DNA of 64,000 bases from Beta vulgaris subsp. vulgaris. Its lineage: Eukaryota > Streptophyta > Magnoliopsida > Caryophyllales > Amaranthaceae. The stretch's first letter is position 1, and the number at the start of each line of letters is the position of its first letter. The stretch lies in contig NC_079206.1 in assembly GCF_026745355.1 (NCBI RefSeq), forward strand, positions 15,036,205-15,100,204. Direction: 5' to 3'. The notes under the pieces are model-generated. The model did not search any database, was not told the DNA's origin, and saw only the letters and a list, made by a program, of their open reading frames with translations. Both the position numbers and the translations under genes were made by a program. Positions 52,148 to 64,000 of the stretch are shown in pieces.

Positions 52148-54108
52148 CATGAAAGTGCAACTTACTTGAGCCGTCAAGCATCGTGCGTTGCCATGCAAGT
52201 ACGATTTAGGAAGCTAGGCTCACATGACATGGTGTGCATGGTTGTGACTAGTGAGCTGTGGCATAGTTGGCGCATCCAATGTTATTCTCCAGCTACTTCT
52301 ACTCAAAAGCCACTCTCTTTCAATTAATCCCTTTTTCTTGGTTTTATCTAAAAGCAAATAACTTTCTTACCAGCTTTTACATGTTAATTTACAGACAACA
52401 AACCCTCCACATCTATAACAAGATGCTGATCACCTGCTAAAAGTTTGTTGATAAAGATAGTATTTGATTCCTTGAACCAAAAACAAAAACATATACTGTA
52501 CTTTGAAAGAAATATGTGTGAATTGAATGTGATTCACAGCAAATCCCTACAACTTAAGGGTTAAAGACTTAAGATAATAACCGGGCTAATTTCACTCAAA
52601 TTTTAAACTTTGACACATTATCATTCTACTCATTTTTATTTATTTCTTATCATTCAACCCCATTTATGATTTACTCCAAGTTCATTCACACTTCACAAAT
52701 CTTACCTTATACAACTAATAATTCGTTAGTTGAACTCAAAAGTCGTACATATATTTGATATAAATTTGTTTTTGAGTCTCAAGCTGAGTCTTGAATAGCC
52801 AAGCTAGCTCAGACCTTTAGTCAAATTTATATCACAAAGTTATTTGACTTATCAAAAGATTATATACCCAGACTATGAATAAAACCCATACCTATACTTT
52901 TAATTAACTGATCCTAATTATTTGAAGTAATGTAGTTTCTATTTTCCCCCACCAAATCATCCAATTATTTGAAGCCTAAGTAATTAAGACTCGAAAACTT
53001 TGATAAAACTGAAACGACTTCTTTACAGGAAAAACTTTGTCTACCCACCGGATAATTTACCCACTTGAAATAAGCATCAATATTCAGCGGAGTCCAACTC
53101 AATAGAATTAATAAACTTTTAATTGTCTATTTCAAATAGGTAGTCTACTCAGTTGGTAGATGTAGCAATCTCCGACCGTGGTGACTTTGTTGGTAAATTA
53201 GTAGATTTCATCTCACCCAATTCACCAACAAAAATTTTCAAAAAAAATTACCAAAAAAAAACCATGTACTATCTTTATTAAAGTTTATTTGCATGGCTGA
53301 CCTCAATTTCTTTTTCAGTCGGTTAGTTCGTTCATCATCATCCACCTCCACTTATGGTGCGCTTGGCCCACTTCTCTCACCTTCACGGGTCCCTTTTTTC
53401 TAACCTCTTATGGTTTATTCTCTCCTTATTTTTAACCCCACAAGAAATCACAACAAAACAAAAAAAGCAAATTACTGGAGAAGTATTTCTTTTTATCCAA
53501 AGAAAACTTCTACCGCGTTTTCATTCAATGCTTTTACACCCTATAGTTGGTGAGAAATTTCCTCTTTCAATTTAACAAAGTTTTAATTCTAATACTTCAT
53601 GACATCTTGATTTCTTGACCTTAGCTCATAGTATATAATATATTATACTCCTTAATTAAACCTAGCTATGCCTCTATGGTTAGGTTTGTTATAATACAGT
53701 TAAGTTATGAAGATATTCAATTTTCTGGGTGGGTCATTAGAAGCTTTGGACGTATGGTATGTTGTCTTTTATCAATAATCCATCTGTAATTTATGATTAC
53801 TTTATGTTAGCATGGCTTTAAATTTTTAATCTAATGTTCTTTCTTTTATCTATATATTATACAGACCGCATGAATTGCTATGTGGTTATGCAAATGGCAA
53901 ATCCAAATGTCGTAATAAGCTCATCACCTAGAGGTTTAACAGTGATTAAGGGTCCCTCTCAATAGATATTATATTTCAGGTGGCCAATTTTTTTATCTGG
54001 GTTTTATCTACATTTGCTTATTATTGAGTGCTTCTTCAAGTTTTAGATTGGTGTGTGGCTTTTTCCTTTGTTTTTTATTTTTTCGAAATCCAAATGGTAA
54101 TTTCATGT
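52148..54108. other. No gene recognised; upstream of the phosphatase
   Basis: AT-rich. 53280-53580 is less AT-rich and has a 73-codon open frame without motifs. It could belong to an upstream leader exon of the phosphatase, but nothing decides this. Confidence 0.35.
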
Positions 54109-54330
54109 GGCTCTGATACCATGATAAATTTATGAGAAAAAAATAAAACCAAATTGGTTGATTCGCTGTTTTGATATGACAGTTGTACTTAATAATAAAA
54201 GAATATATTTCGCATAAATATGTAAAACTGTCCTTCTTAAAAAAAAAAATTCCAATATTCTGATAAACATATTAGGACAATATGTCACCTTCCTAATATC
54301 TCTAATAAGCACCTCCATATCGAGGTTATT
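54109..54330 (-). mobile_element. LTR fragment with tRNA-Met primer site
   Basis: On the minus strand an LTR end (ataaatttatca) is followed at once by tggtatcagagcc (54121-54109), the standard initiator tRNA-Met primer site of plant retrotransposons. The LTR extends right from 54122; its far end and the rest of the element are not identifiable. Confidence 0.5.
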
Positions 54331-54934
54331 TAGTGAGCTGGTTTCCTATATGATCACAAAGACGGGTCATTTAATTAAAATTACGTAATTAAATTTTGAA
54401 TAAAAAAAAAGAGGACTTTTTTAAATTTTCTTTTACTGTTTGTGAATTGTGACTAGGGGCTGTATCCAAGCAATAAGCCCACCAATTTCCTGAAAGCAAT
54501 GGTTGCAATATGCGCATACTGACCTATGACTGTTGAAGTCTTAGTTCATTGACAATGACATAACAAATTTGTTATATGGAGTACAATATAATTTTTGATT
54601 GGCTAAACTTTTATAATTTTATTTTTTCTATAATGAAGCAGCTTTGATATATAAATGTCTGGTCATAATTCAAACGTAGAGAAGAGAGGACCATTCACTC
54701 AAACAGCATAATATATAGTCCATTATTTTGGTGCAAGTTGAAGCTAAATATGAAGTGTACCGTCTGTCCCGCACATTCAGCTTAATGCTTTGCTATGTCG
54801 TTTCTTACTTGTTGTTTAGTGTGTATCTTCCTCGAAATATGAATGTCATAATTATAAGAAGAATAAGCCCTTACTTATAAATCCTCCATTTGTTCCCCTA
54901 ACGGTTTTACTAACTTTTATAATTGATCCTCCAC

Positions 54935-55103
54935 TTTATATACTAAATTCACAAATCACCCAAAAACAGTTGTTGGTTGGTGCTACTGCTCATCCCATTT
55001 TTTTGCTGTTCCTTGCGTCCTTTCCTTCCTCTCTTTGCCCCTTTTTTGTCCAGCTAGTGTCCCTGGTTGCTTGACACATTCTCATCTGTCGTCGAAAATC
55101 GAT
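54935..55103 (+). promoter_or_regulatory. Probable core promoter and leader of the 5-phosphatase gene
   Basis: A TATA-like tttatatac lies at 54935-54943, about 160 bp before the ATG at 55104. The likely leader is pyrimidine-rich (ctttccttcctctctttgcc around 55019-55040), common in plant 5' leaders. A transcription start near 54970 is inference. Confidence 0.4.
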
Positions 55104-58100
55104 ATGAGAGCTCGACGTGCAAGGCGCTCTGATCAGGTATGCCATATGAAATTTATATCTTTATTATACCATAATGATCCTAATAAGACTCGTCTTAAAT
55201 AATATAATAATAATTTTTTGATATATCTGTTCAGGCATTCTGGCCTTCCATGGTCATGAAGAAATGGCTTAATATCAAGCCTAAGGAGTACGAATTTAGC
55301 GAAGATGATTTCGATACTGAAACTGAGAGTGATGATGAAGGTGTGTTTTTATGTTTGTCAATGGTGTATATTTTAAATGAGTAACTTCAATTATTCTCAG
55401 CCTCTCAATTTCGCTTTTTCAACTTGTGTTTCTTATTATTCTTCCTTTTGGGGATTCTTTTTAGCATTCTCATGTAAGGATTCTAAACCAAAGGATGCTG
55501 GGTTTTGTTTCCAAAGAGATGCTGCGATCCAATCTGCGTGCACAAATCAAATTTCAGGCAATAATTTGTTCAAAGTTTTATTTCATTTGATTATTATGTT
55601 TTGGGTATGAACAACAACGAGACACTTAGATTTTCATTTGACCGACTACGTTATCCATATAGTTGTTTGTACAAATGACAGGTTGTAAATCACGTTGTTC
55701 ATACGCGAAATTAGCAAAGACGACTTTTCTTAAGACTGTACTTTCCCAATTAAGTACCATTGAAAACTGTTTTTATCTCTTCCATATACTTCTTCCATTT
55801 CATAATAAGTGAAATACTTCTCTAAAAAAACTCTCACATAAAAGAGAGAAGTGTTTCACTTATTATGGAACGGAGGAAGTATATATCATGGAATTTCAAC
55901 CTGATAACACGTAATCTCCATCATATATGTTCTAATATTTTGTCTACTCATGTGAATATATGTTCTAATAAACTAATAAAGTTAACATAAAATTTGATAT
56001 ATGTTCAGACAAGGCTTGTGAAAGAGGTAATCAGTTGCGCCACAGAAGAGGACTTTCAGAAACACTACGAGTGGAGTACATAAAAACAAAGGAAGTAAGG
56101 TTAGCTCGTAAGCTTGCTAGGGTATAATATCTATCTATCGATCTATCTGTCTATGTGAAAGACGTATGATATAATTATACTGTTCATTGTTAATGATGAT
56201 ATCCTACAGAGTGACAATAGGAACTTGGAATGTAGCAGGAAGACCTCCATCTCAAGGTCTTGATATAGATGATTGGTTGTGCATGGAGGAACCAGCAGAC
56301 ATTTACATTATTGGGTAAGTTTTATATGACTATTGCACGCACCTCTTAATAATCTTATTTTGGTCCGACTATAGATATACATGCATATACATGTGGCCCC
56401 TGCTGTGATCTCTTGTTTATAATCCTTAAATATGGTAACATGTTTTTAATTAATACTCCTACTATTCTCATCTTCAATGGAGAAGACAAGGATTAGCACA
56501 GAAACCTTTGGGATTTGAGGTTTTTCAAATATTTTATGTTCCTAAAATTCCAATTATTTATTACTCCCTCCGTCCCAAAATATAGTTCCCATTTCTATTT
56601 TGGAAGTCAAATTTTAAAAACTTTGACCAAATATTCTTACTAATGTATATAAAAAAACATATTCATGAGGGGTCTTGTTAGATTCGTCTCAATGTGTAAA
56701 TTCATCATATCAACTTTTTATATTTTTTACTAATAAGAAATAGAAGATATCGTAGGTCAAACATACGTCTTGGAGACTGTACCAAATGAAATGGGAACTA
56801 TATTTTGGGACGGAGGGAGTAAGTGGCAATAAAGTTCATAAATGGATGAGAATGAGAGTACTTGAGGTTTTCTCATTCTCAAAATCACAACCGTTTTCAT
56901 GCTACATAGTTGATGTTTTCTCATTCTCAATATCACAAACGTTGGGATTTGACTCAGATTGGTGTAGTTCACATAATAGAATACCATTCTTAAGGAAATA
57001 TGTAATGAAATGGGACAATTAAAGGCGCGTGTATTGGGCGATAACCTGATGTCCCACAAATATCTTTACTATGACTAGTAGTCTTATAATAGTCCCTTCT
57101 TAACTAGTGTCGAACATGATACAAATTGATTCACGAATTTTTGTCATACGCTCACTCTGTGTCAAAATACATGGTAACTTGTTTGTTTGTTTTTTTTACT
57201 CAAAAGGTTAAGAAGTGAGTATAAGATGGACAATTTCAAAAAATATTAAGGTTTAAAGATCGAAATCTTGTCAGAAATCATATTTTAAATGTCAGTTTTT
57301 TTGAGAAAATATTTAAAAAAAAAAAAAACTTGACATGAATTCACATTTTATAAACTTTTCTTTGCGAGATAAAAGTCTTTGTTGAATCCTGCCATTAACT
57401 TCCATCTTCAGGCGTTGACTCGCACACATACATCAAGTAACCCATGCACATAACTACCCCGCTCCTAATTTCTTTCCTATTTCTCTCTTATTTCTCCCTT
57501 AATTCATTCTCTCTCTTCTCTTTTCGTGTCTCTAAACCTCCCCATCTCGAGTAGTCTCGGGAAAGATAAAAGAAATTGGATTTAAATGGTAATTTCTGAC
57601 AAATTTTCCCATTAAGTTGTCGGCAATAGGCCGATAGTGGCTATTTTCATATATAAAACTAGTCTTACATGCACGCAATGCGTGCGATAGCGTGTTGTAG
57701 CATATGAAGTTGAATGAAATTAATTTGGTAGAAAAACTGTCTTTATATTTTTTTTCTCAAAAAGCTGATGTTTAGTTTAAATGTCTTACTTTCCCCCCTT
57801 TTTCATTCAAAATGAAACAGTTAGTTATCTCCTTTTTTTCCTTTTTTTCTTTTTTTTTTATTTTTTGGTGTCCCCCATGTGTTTATAGAATAGAGATTGA
57901 AAAAATTAAAATTAAAAATCAGCATCAAGCAACATAAAGTCACTATCATTTTTATTTTTTTATTCGATAATTTACTGGTCCAAGCAGCCTCAACTCTCAT
58001 AAGTTAGGAGGTAAAAATGAAATCCCAACCCATAAAAAACTTCCAGAGATTGAAAATCTAAATATGAGGTTGATGAGAGTCGAACTCCCGACTATGAGGT

Positions 58101-61100
58101 TGGGAGGTGGGAGCTCCAACTATTGGATTCCCACATTATTCTCATAAAGTCAGTATTATGATCAACTAATAGTAATAGATATATAAAAAAAAAAAACCAA
58201 TACTTAATCTTTAGGGCAAGACGTACTGTATTATATGCGTCAAAAAAGGAATAAGTTCGAAATTACCAAGTCGGCGTTGGTTTTGGAAGAATCGAATAGT
58301 CGGCTATTGTTGATTGGCGTTTTGCTACGAGAAAATGTCTTGGCTAATTTTCAGGCAATATTTCATGATGTTAAAGCATGTATTAGGTAGAGAAAAAGGC
58401 ATATCTCTTTTAAAATGTGACACTCCTTTTTTTTGAATAAACTTTTCTATTTCTGTAATAGCACAAATTCTATCCTTTTCTTAAAATCTTAACTCTCTCA
58501 AGAGTTTACTTTACTCTTCTTTGTTTTCTCTTTGTCAACTTCTACTTCATTATTGTCAAGTTTAACAACTATGTACGTATCCTTTTAATACTAAAGGATT
58601 GGAATATAGACCACGTACTAAAGGTCTTAGACTCTTGAGCTGAAAGCCTTGTGCTTATCTGTGGAGGCCTGGAGGAGTGGAGGGCCGGGAAATAACAAGC
58701 AAGCTAGAGACGTGCTCCTTGTGTAAATTGACACGATTTTCGAAATATATATTTATTTTCTTCCAAATCTAATATGCGAAATATTTTTTATCAAAAATAA
58801 ATGAAAGTTTGACGTAAATAATCTCAATTTTTGTCCATTAACAAAAATAATATCAAGTTTGACCAATTCGTGAAACAATTTGAGTTATTTTCATATTGAT
58901 CAACTAAACATAAAAAAAAAATGAACCTCGTTTTTTTATGACTTTTTCATCACTTGAAACCTTTTAATAAACTAATTTCTATGGTTGATTAAAAAAAAAG
59001 TCTAACGGATGCATAAGAAAATTTCGTCTATATGAATCCACCCAACTTGAGATTATTATATGAATTTATCACTTTTGGGAATAACTTCATATAATGTCCC
59101 AAACTTAAATTTATTCTTGTTGGTTTTCTTATATACTATGCGAAAAAAATTGCAATAATGTAACAAGTTGAGAGCATTTTATTACTTTATTCAGAACTTT
59201 CTAAAAACAAATTCCACTATATTTCCATTATGCTGGGAAGGAATAATGGATTAATGGTTTTAATATTTATCATGAATCCCATACAGTACAAGTGTTACAA
59301 CTGGTATAATACTATAATCTGTATTAGGTGTTGTGAAAGTAGAAATGATTATCACAATCAACCAAACTGTTATAATCTGAAAATACACTTGCACTGTTGC
59401 ACATAGGCGGTTAAGGCCATGTGCAGGGTGAGCAACTGCACAAGACCCCCGAAATATAAGGACTCATTCTATTAGTTGTATGACTAAAGAAAATAAATAA
59501 AAGAAAACCTAAATCTAATTACAAATTTAAAGAGATCAATTCTATTTGCTATTTTTCTTCTTCTTTTCTTATTCTCCCAAGAACCCCATTTATAACTCTT
59601 TCGTCTCTTCTATTCACCAAAAAATTTAATATTTATAATTCATTTTAGCACAAAGCCCCTAATTTTATGAGACGGCCCTGCACTTGCATAACAATGATTA
59701 TATGTAACTGTTTCTAGTTACATGAACAATTGAACATAGGCAGTTCATAAACCTCAGATTAAGTGGCAGTAAATACATTATTTGGATGCTAACTATATGT
59801 GGTTCCTGATTCACAGTTTCCAGGAGGTGATTCCTCTTAATCCAGGAAACGTGCTAGGAGCAGAGGATAACAGACCAATATCAAAGTGGGAAACATTGAT
59901 CAGAAAAACCCTGAATAAAACCTCTGAAAGTGAAGCAGATTACAAAAGTTACAGTGCACCTCCTTCTCCAATCTTAAGAACAGCAACATCTACTCTTGAT
60001 GCGCTTGGAATCGATGCTGATGTTCCTCCACTCGCATTTTCTAATGATGACTCTAAGTCGAACCTTGGCCATCTCAACTTGGGAAGACATGAACTGAAAG
60101 AAAAGTATACGGAGGAAACTAAATGCATGATAAAGAGGATATATGGCATAGACAGTGATAGAAGGATAGACTGGCCCTGCAATTCATTGCTTGCAATGCA
60201 TCCAGTTCTTTCTCCTGCTGTCAAGTTACGCCGAGTTCTAAGTAGCTCTGGAATGACAGGAGTTCCATGGTTGGAGAATCCGTTAAATTTTGATCCTAAC
60301 ATCATTGGAAGAGTACCTAATAATACTGGTTTATCAAGGTTACACCCTGGTTTTGCAAACCTGATTGAGGAACAGTCAGAGAGATCACCTGAAGACTCTC
60401 ATGAATCCGCGTCAGATGCTTCTGAACATGAATTTTCTGCAGGAGATGATGATGATGATTCTTTCTATGGTGTATCAGAGGATGTTTTCCCATGTTCTGA
60501 TGGTGTTGACGCGTGTCCTAAATATGTTCGGATTGTCAGTAAGCAGATGGTTGGAATATATGTATCAGTTTGGGTTCGCAAGAAGTTGAGGAGACATATA
60601 AGTAACTTGAAAGTCTTTCCTGTTGGTGTTGGGTTCATGGGTTATATGGGAAACAAGGTAATTTTCACTTCTCCGATTCCATGATTCTATAGGGTACAAC
60701 TGCAACCTGAAATTTTATTGAAGTCTAATTATGTTTACTGATTAAAACTGATACTCTTACGGCTCGTTTGGTAAGAGGTTATAAATGGTGGGAATGGTAA
60801 TGCATTATAGTGTAAATTTGCAGTATAAATCCAATGTCATTACCAATGGTAATGCTACTTAATCACAAGATGTCCATTTTCTTCCTAAAATCTCATTACT
60901 ATCCATTACCACTTAGGAAGGTGGTATTAGGTGGTAATGAAAATTCATAAAGGAAACCCCATGTTTTGTGATAAAGTTTCATTCCCATGGTTATGGACAT
61001 GTGAAAATCTTTACAAATTTACACTAAATTTCATTACCATTACCACTATTTATAACCACTAACCAAACGGGTCGTTAGTGTTTTCGCGTATATGTTTACT

Positions 61101-63770
61101 GGTTTTTGTTGATTATTGTTTACTAATCTTAAACTGATTGAAACTGATTTTTACCAATTGAAGTGAACTAAGGCCTTATACTGCATTTGTACTGATAAAT
61201 AATTGTGGATGGATATTGTCAAGGGACCAACTCAACCGAAAGTTTAAACTGATAGTTGGAGTCTCATGAGTATTTTAATACTCTATCACGCCCCCTCACG
61301 CAAGAGCCCATGGGGTTTGAAATGTGGATGCAGCACATGTCTCCTTCATACCTGGCGCTAAATATTCCACTTAGAAAGGGGGGTGGATGAGATTTGAACC
61401 TGTAACCTTTATGTCACACTGACTCCGATACCATGTCAAGGGACCAACACAACCAAAAGCTTAAACTGATGGTTGGAGTCTCATGAATAGTTTAATATTC
61501 TATCAGATATATGAATGACAAAGAATATATGTACTGAAAAAGTAAGTTAAATAGACATATGATATGGAATTTATGGTTGCTTTTGTGCAGGGATCAATAT
61601 CTGTTAGCATGTCTCTTCACCAGTCTCGCATGTGCTTTGTTTGTTCTCATCTTACTTCTGGTCACAAAGATGGAGATCAACAAAGACGCAATGCTAATGT
61701 GGATGAAATCATCAAACGTACTCGCTTTACATCCATCATTGATGATAAGCAACCACATAACATCCCTTCTCATGAGTAAGCACATTTTCTCTCATGCTAA
61801 TTTGTGTTGCTAAAAATTTTAAGTTTGGCTTTGGAACATCATCTAATACTGCTTCTAATTTCACTATATATGAACAGCCAGATATTTTGGTTTGGTGATC
61901 TGAATTACCGTCTTGATATGACGGACTCCGAGATAAGAAAGCTTGTTGCCAACAAACAATGGAGTGAGCTTCTCAACAGTGATCAGGTGACTCTTCATTA
62001 GATCAAAAAAATATCCTATTATGTTTGTTCACGCATTTTAATAATTTTTAGCAACTGAGCATGAGTTTTAGCCTATATGCGACGGATAGATTCTTGTAAA
62101 TATAACATATTTGCTTGCTTACATGAACAAAATTTCATTCTAAATGAAAAAGAATGGTTAATTCCACACAAAAAAAGAAGTATATTTTTTACGAGGTACA
62201 ACTAGAAATTACTATTTCTTTGATAGCGTAGAGAAGTTCGAATAGAGATATTGATTGGGAAAAAACAGAGTTAGTTTAGTCGAGGAGGCGCATATTACAT
62301 AATAGGTGGTGATAGAGGTAGCAGGAAGTTATATTTGTCTAGGAAATACTATTACAATAAGTTTTTGTGAACACGGTGCAAGTAGAATTTGAATTTTGTG
62401 GTCTAGACATATCATAAATCATCTAAGAAACTGAATTGGTGATATTTTGAAGAATATACATTTGTTATTTATACTACTAAGTCCTAAGACATCCCCAACT
62501 GAAAAAAACAAAACAAAACTTTGTTTTCTTATAGTTAAGCAAAGAGCTTCGAAGTGGGCATGTGTTTGATGGATGGAAGGAAGGATTAATAACTTTCCCA
62601 CCTACGTACAAGTATGAAAAAAACTCCGATAGATATGTCGGTGAAGAACCAAAAGAAGGGGAGAAGAGAAGATCACCAGCATGGTAAGTTTCTTAATCAC
62701 TGATTTTGTTGATTGATTTACTAGTGTTTTTACTTTAAAACAGTTTCTTATTTCTACTATCAAAAACTGAATGATTTTATCCAAAAATTGATTTCTTTTA
62801 TTAAAACTGATTTTGTTAGTTGAAAAGTAACAAGAGCGTAATCATGTTGTCAATATGGTGTGACGTTTAATAGTTTAAGGGTGTGTTTTTTTCACCTTGA
62901 AAAAGTAAGTTTTAGGATTGATAAGGTCCAATGGACCACTCGAATATAAACATAGGATGAAATCAGATTTGGTCGTGTTCAAGTTAGGAAATTAAGATAA
63001 GTTTAAGTGAAGAGAACGCAATGCAACCATAGTGTTGCTAGGAGTGAAGCCCTTAGAGATACCAAAAAACACGCATAGTTATTCAGATTAATTCGAATAT
63101 TCAAAGCTGAACAATTAAAGATATATTAGTTAACGATACAACATGTGTTATCTCTTATTTATTAAAATAAATGGGATAATATATATATTTCCTCCGGTCT
63201 TTATTAGTTTACCCTTATTCTTTTTTGGGACGTCTCTTATTAGTCTACCCCTTTTTTTTGTTTCTATTTTTGGAATGGGACCACTTACTTTTCATCACAC
63301 ACACATTCAACTTTAATGTAAAATAATAGTTTCTCTTTTTTTCTACGACCCACAACATTATTTCTCCTAAAACTCTATGCAAAAGAAAAGGGTAAACTAA
63401 TAAAGACCAGAGGGAGTATATGGCTTTACTCATAAAGCTTTCTAGAGAATACTAATTGCTACACCATTGTTCGAGTGTCACACAGAAGACGAACTGTAAT
63501 TTACATGTGATTCTGAGTCTGGTCACTGGTGGCTGACTAATAATGTTGTTTATGTTATGCAGGTGTGATCGAATACTGTGGTCAGGGAAGGGCATAAAAC
63601 AACATTTCTACAAAAGAACAGAAACAAAACTATCAGATCATCGTGCAGTTAGCTCCTCATTCTCATTTGAAGTCGAAGTTTTAGACCCTAGAAAACTTCA
63701 AAGGACTCTTCATTACAATACTGCAGCAATACATCCAGAAATTTTTCCAGATGACAGTGAACTCTTGTAG
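55104..63770 (+). CDS. IP5P: Type I inositol polyphosphate 5-phosphatase (ten coding exons, 639 aa)
   Basis: It is expected to remove the 5-phosphate from soluble inositol phosphates and possibly phosphoinositides, acting in Ca2+ and membrane signalling. Coding exons: 55104-55136, 55235-55340, 55465-55557, 56009-56099, 56210-56314, 59817-60657, 61591-61775, 61878-61986, 62535-62683, 63563-63770; all phases agree. The N-terminus (about 1-80) has [20 protein letters not shown] and an acidic run. GTWNVAG is at 112-118 and FQEVIPLN at 144-151. A long insert with Ser- and Asp-rich stretches (about 160-400) is typical of plant type I enzymes. [11 protein letters not shown] and FVCSHL follow, then the signature motifs WFGDLNYR (489-496) and PAWCDRILW (569-577), and finally SDHRAV (595-600). 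No signal peptide or membrane segment. Length and motifs look functional. Intron 3 needs a GC donor. The paralogue (CVP2/CVL1-like or another) was not decided. Confidence 0.93.
55558..56008 (+). other. Intron 3 with GC-AG borders, containing a MITE
   Basis: The exon before ends ...atttcag and the intron begins gcaataa; it ends ttcag before acaaggcttg. Only this donor keeps the frame: nearby GT sites (about 55578 and 55608) lead to a stop in exon 4. The 91-bp MITE at 55789-55879 lies inside. Confidence 0.7.
55789..55879. mobile_element. 91-bp Stowaway-like MITE in intron 3
   Basis: cttcttccatttcataataa is mirrored by ttattatggaacggaggaag; TA on both sides. Nearly a perfect fold-back. Confidence 0.85.
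56564..56819. mobile_element. Stowaway-like MITE in intron 5
   Basis: ctccctccgtcccaaaatat is mirrored by atattttgggacggagggag with TA on both sides. The interior contains ggtcttgttagattcgtctc, as in other Stowaway-like copies here. Confidence 0.9.
57659..57896 (-). mobile_element. Short Helitron in intron 5
   Basis: On the minus strand it starts TCTCTATTCTATAAAC and ends with hairpin gcacgcattgcgtgc, a short spacer and CTAG. It sits between A and T. It resembles the ends of the Helitrons at 30359 and 30953. Confidence 0.8.
59394..59680 (-). mobile_element. hAT-like element in intron 5
   Basis: Perfect cacttgca copies flank it (59386-59393, 59681-59688). The minus-strand start cagggccgtctcataaaatt and a ggggctttgtgc word match the family at 10987-11555; the other end has gcacaagacccccg. 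The left terminus is poorly conserved. Confidence 0.6.
60760..61074. mobile_element. Tourist-like MITE in intron 6
   Basis: cggctcgtttggtaagaggt is mirrored by actaaccaaacgggtcg, with tta on both sides (60757-60759, 61075-61077). The 3-bp TWA target fits PIF/Harbinger. The interior repeats ggtaatg words. Confidence 0.8.
61217..61505 (-). mobile_element. TRIM retrotransposon in intron 6
   Basis: Two 72-bp LTRs (61217-61288 and 61434-61505; tgtcaaggg...tctatca on the plus strand) flank a 145-bp internal region. gatat target duplications are at 61212-61216 and 61506-61510. On the minus strand a tggtatcggagtc primer site follows the 5' LTR and gtgagggggcg precedes the 3' LTR. The internal region matches the gag-bearing TRIM at 12917-13862. 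Confidence 0.9.
63188..63416. mobile_element. Stowaway-like MITE in intron 9
   Basis: tttcctccggtctttattag is mirrored by ctaataaagaccagagggag, flanked by TA. It lies about 150 bp before exon 10. Confidence 0.85.
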
Positions 63771-64000
63771 TATCCAGCTATAAGCCTATAGGTACTAATT
63801 TCTCTGAGTCTCACGTATGATCTTTTCACACAGTTTAGTAATGTGTTATACAAGCTTAATGTTACACAAAAAACGCTTACAGATTTATATTTTTACATCT
63901 TTGCAGGGTGAAGTTGTTTAGAAAAGGCTAATTATATCCAGGCAATGTAAACGGTGAAGGGAGATTGATCAAACATCATATTTCACCAGCATATGTAGTA
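63771..64000 (+). other. 3' untranslated region of the phosphatase, possible intron
   Basis: After the tag at 63768-63770 a candidate intron runs 63792-63906 (gtactaat ... tttgcag). It starts 22 bp after the stop. No clear polyadenylation site is seen before the window ends. Confidence 0.4.

Larger units (their letters stand above)
56315..59816 (+). other. Intron 5 (3.5 kb), enlarged by transposons
   Basis: Donor gtaagttt at 56315 and acceptor ttcacag ending at 59816 join phase 2 to phase 1 within a Gly codon before FQEV. It holds a Stowaway-like MITE (56564-56819), a Helitron (57659-57896) and a hAT-like element (59394-59680). 58070-58130 has a tRNA-like word (gagttcgactctc on the minus strand) of unknown origin. 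The rest is AT-rich. Confidence 0.8.

Noticed and set aside
53354..53575. 73-codon open frame upstream of the phosphatase
   Set aside because: No domain and no supported splice link to the gene; could at most be leader sequence.
55570..55612. GT donors for intron 3 near 55578 and 55608
   Set aside because: Both shift the frame so that exon 4 reaches a stop; the GC donor at 55558 fits protein and phase.
58070..58135. tRNA-like gagttcgactctc word in intron 5
   Set aside because: B-box-like only; no convincing cloverleaf or SINE boundaries.

Overview
The window is AT-rich plant nuclear DNA. It has intron-bearing genes, Ty1/copia and Ty3/gypsy retrotransposons, Helitrons, hAT- and Stowaway-like MITEs and long (TA)n and (TTA)n microsatellites. 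The single clear host gene is a plant type I inositol polyphosphate 5-phosphatase, which points to a flowering plant, probably a eudicot. The species cannot be read from the sequence.

Layout. 1-3.7 kb: a degraded En/Spm-type (Transposase_24-like) gene on the minus strand, ending against a 470-bp G-rich minisatellite. 4.2-9.5 kb: a minus-strand Athila-like Ty3/gypsy element with 5' LTR, tRNA-primer site, gag, protease and RT; its 3' half is missing. 9.8-14.9 kb: an aggggtgttca-ended MITE, a hAT-like element with an 8-bp target duplication, a TRIM carrying a copia-type gag open reading frame, a tRNA-like retroposon and a LINE RNase H fragment. 15-22.5 kb: Stowaway copies and nested inverted-repeat elements filled with microsatellites. 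23-29.5 kb: two opposed copies of a TGTTCT-rich repeat, each abutting a (TA)n tract, flanking a 1.19-kb tandem duplication. 30-38.6 kb: two Helitrons head to tail, two members of one LINE-like retroposon family and nested MITEs. 39.1-44.9 kb: a complete-length but broken Ty1/copia element with two LTRs. 45.4-52.1 kb: three long inverted-repeat elements and a run of Stowaway-like MITEs.

54.9-64 kb: the 5-phosphatase gene on the plus strand, with ten coding exons giving 639 residues. All nine intron junctions keep the frame. Intron 3 appears to use a GC donor. Introns carry at least seven separate transposons (MITEs, a Helitron, a hAT-like element, a Tourist-like element and a TRIM), so the gene spans 8.7 kb for 1.9 kb of coding sequence.

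Apart from the phosphatase, nothing here looks like a functioning host gene. The rest is transposon debris, where the interest lies in nested insertions and chimeras. All calls come from reading the sequence by eye; family names rest on motif recognition, not on searches.
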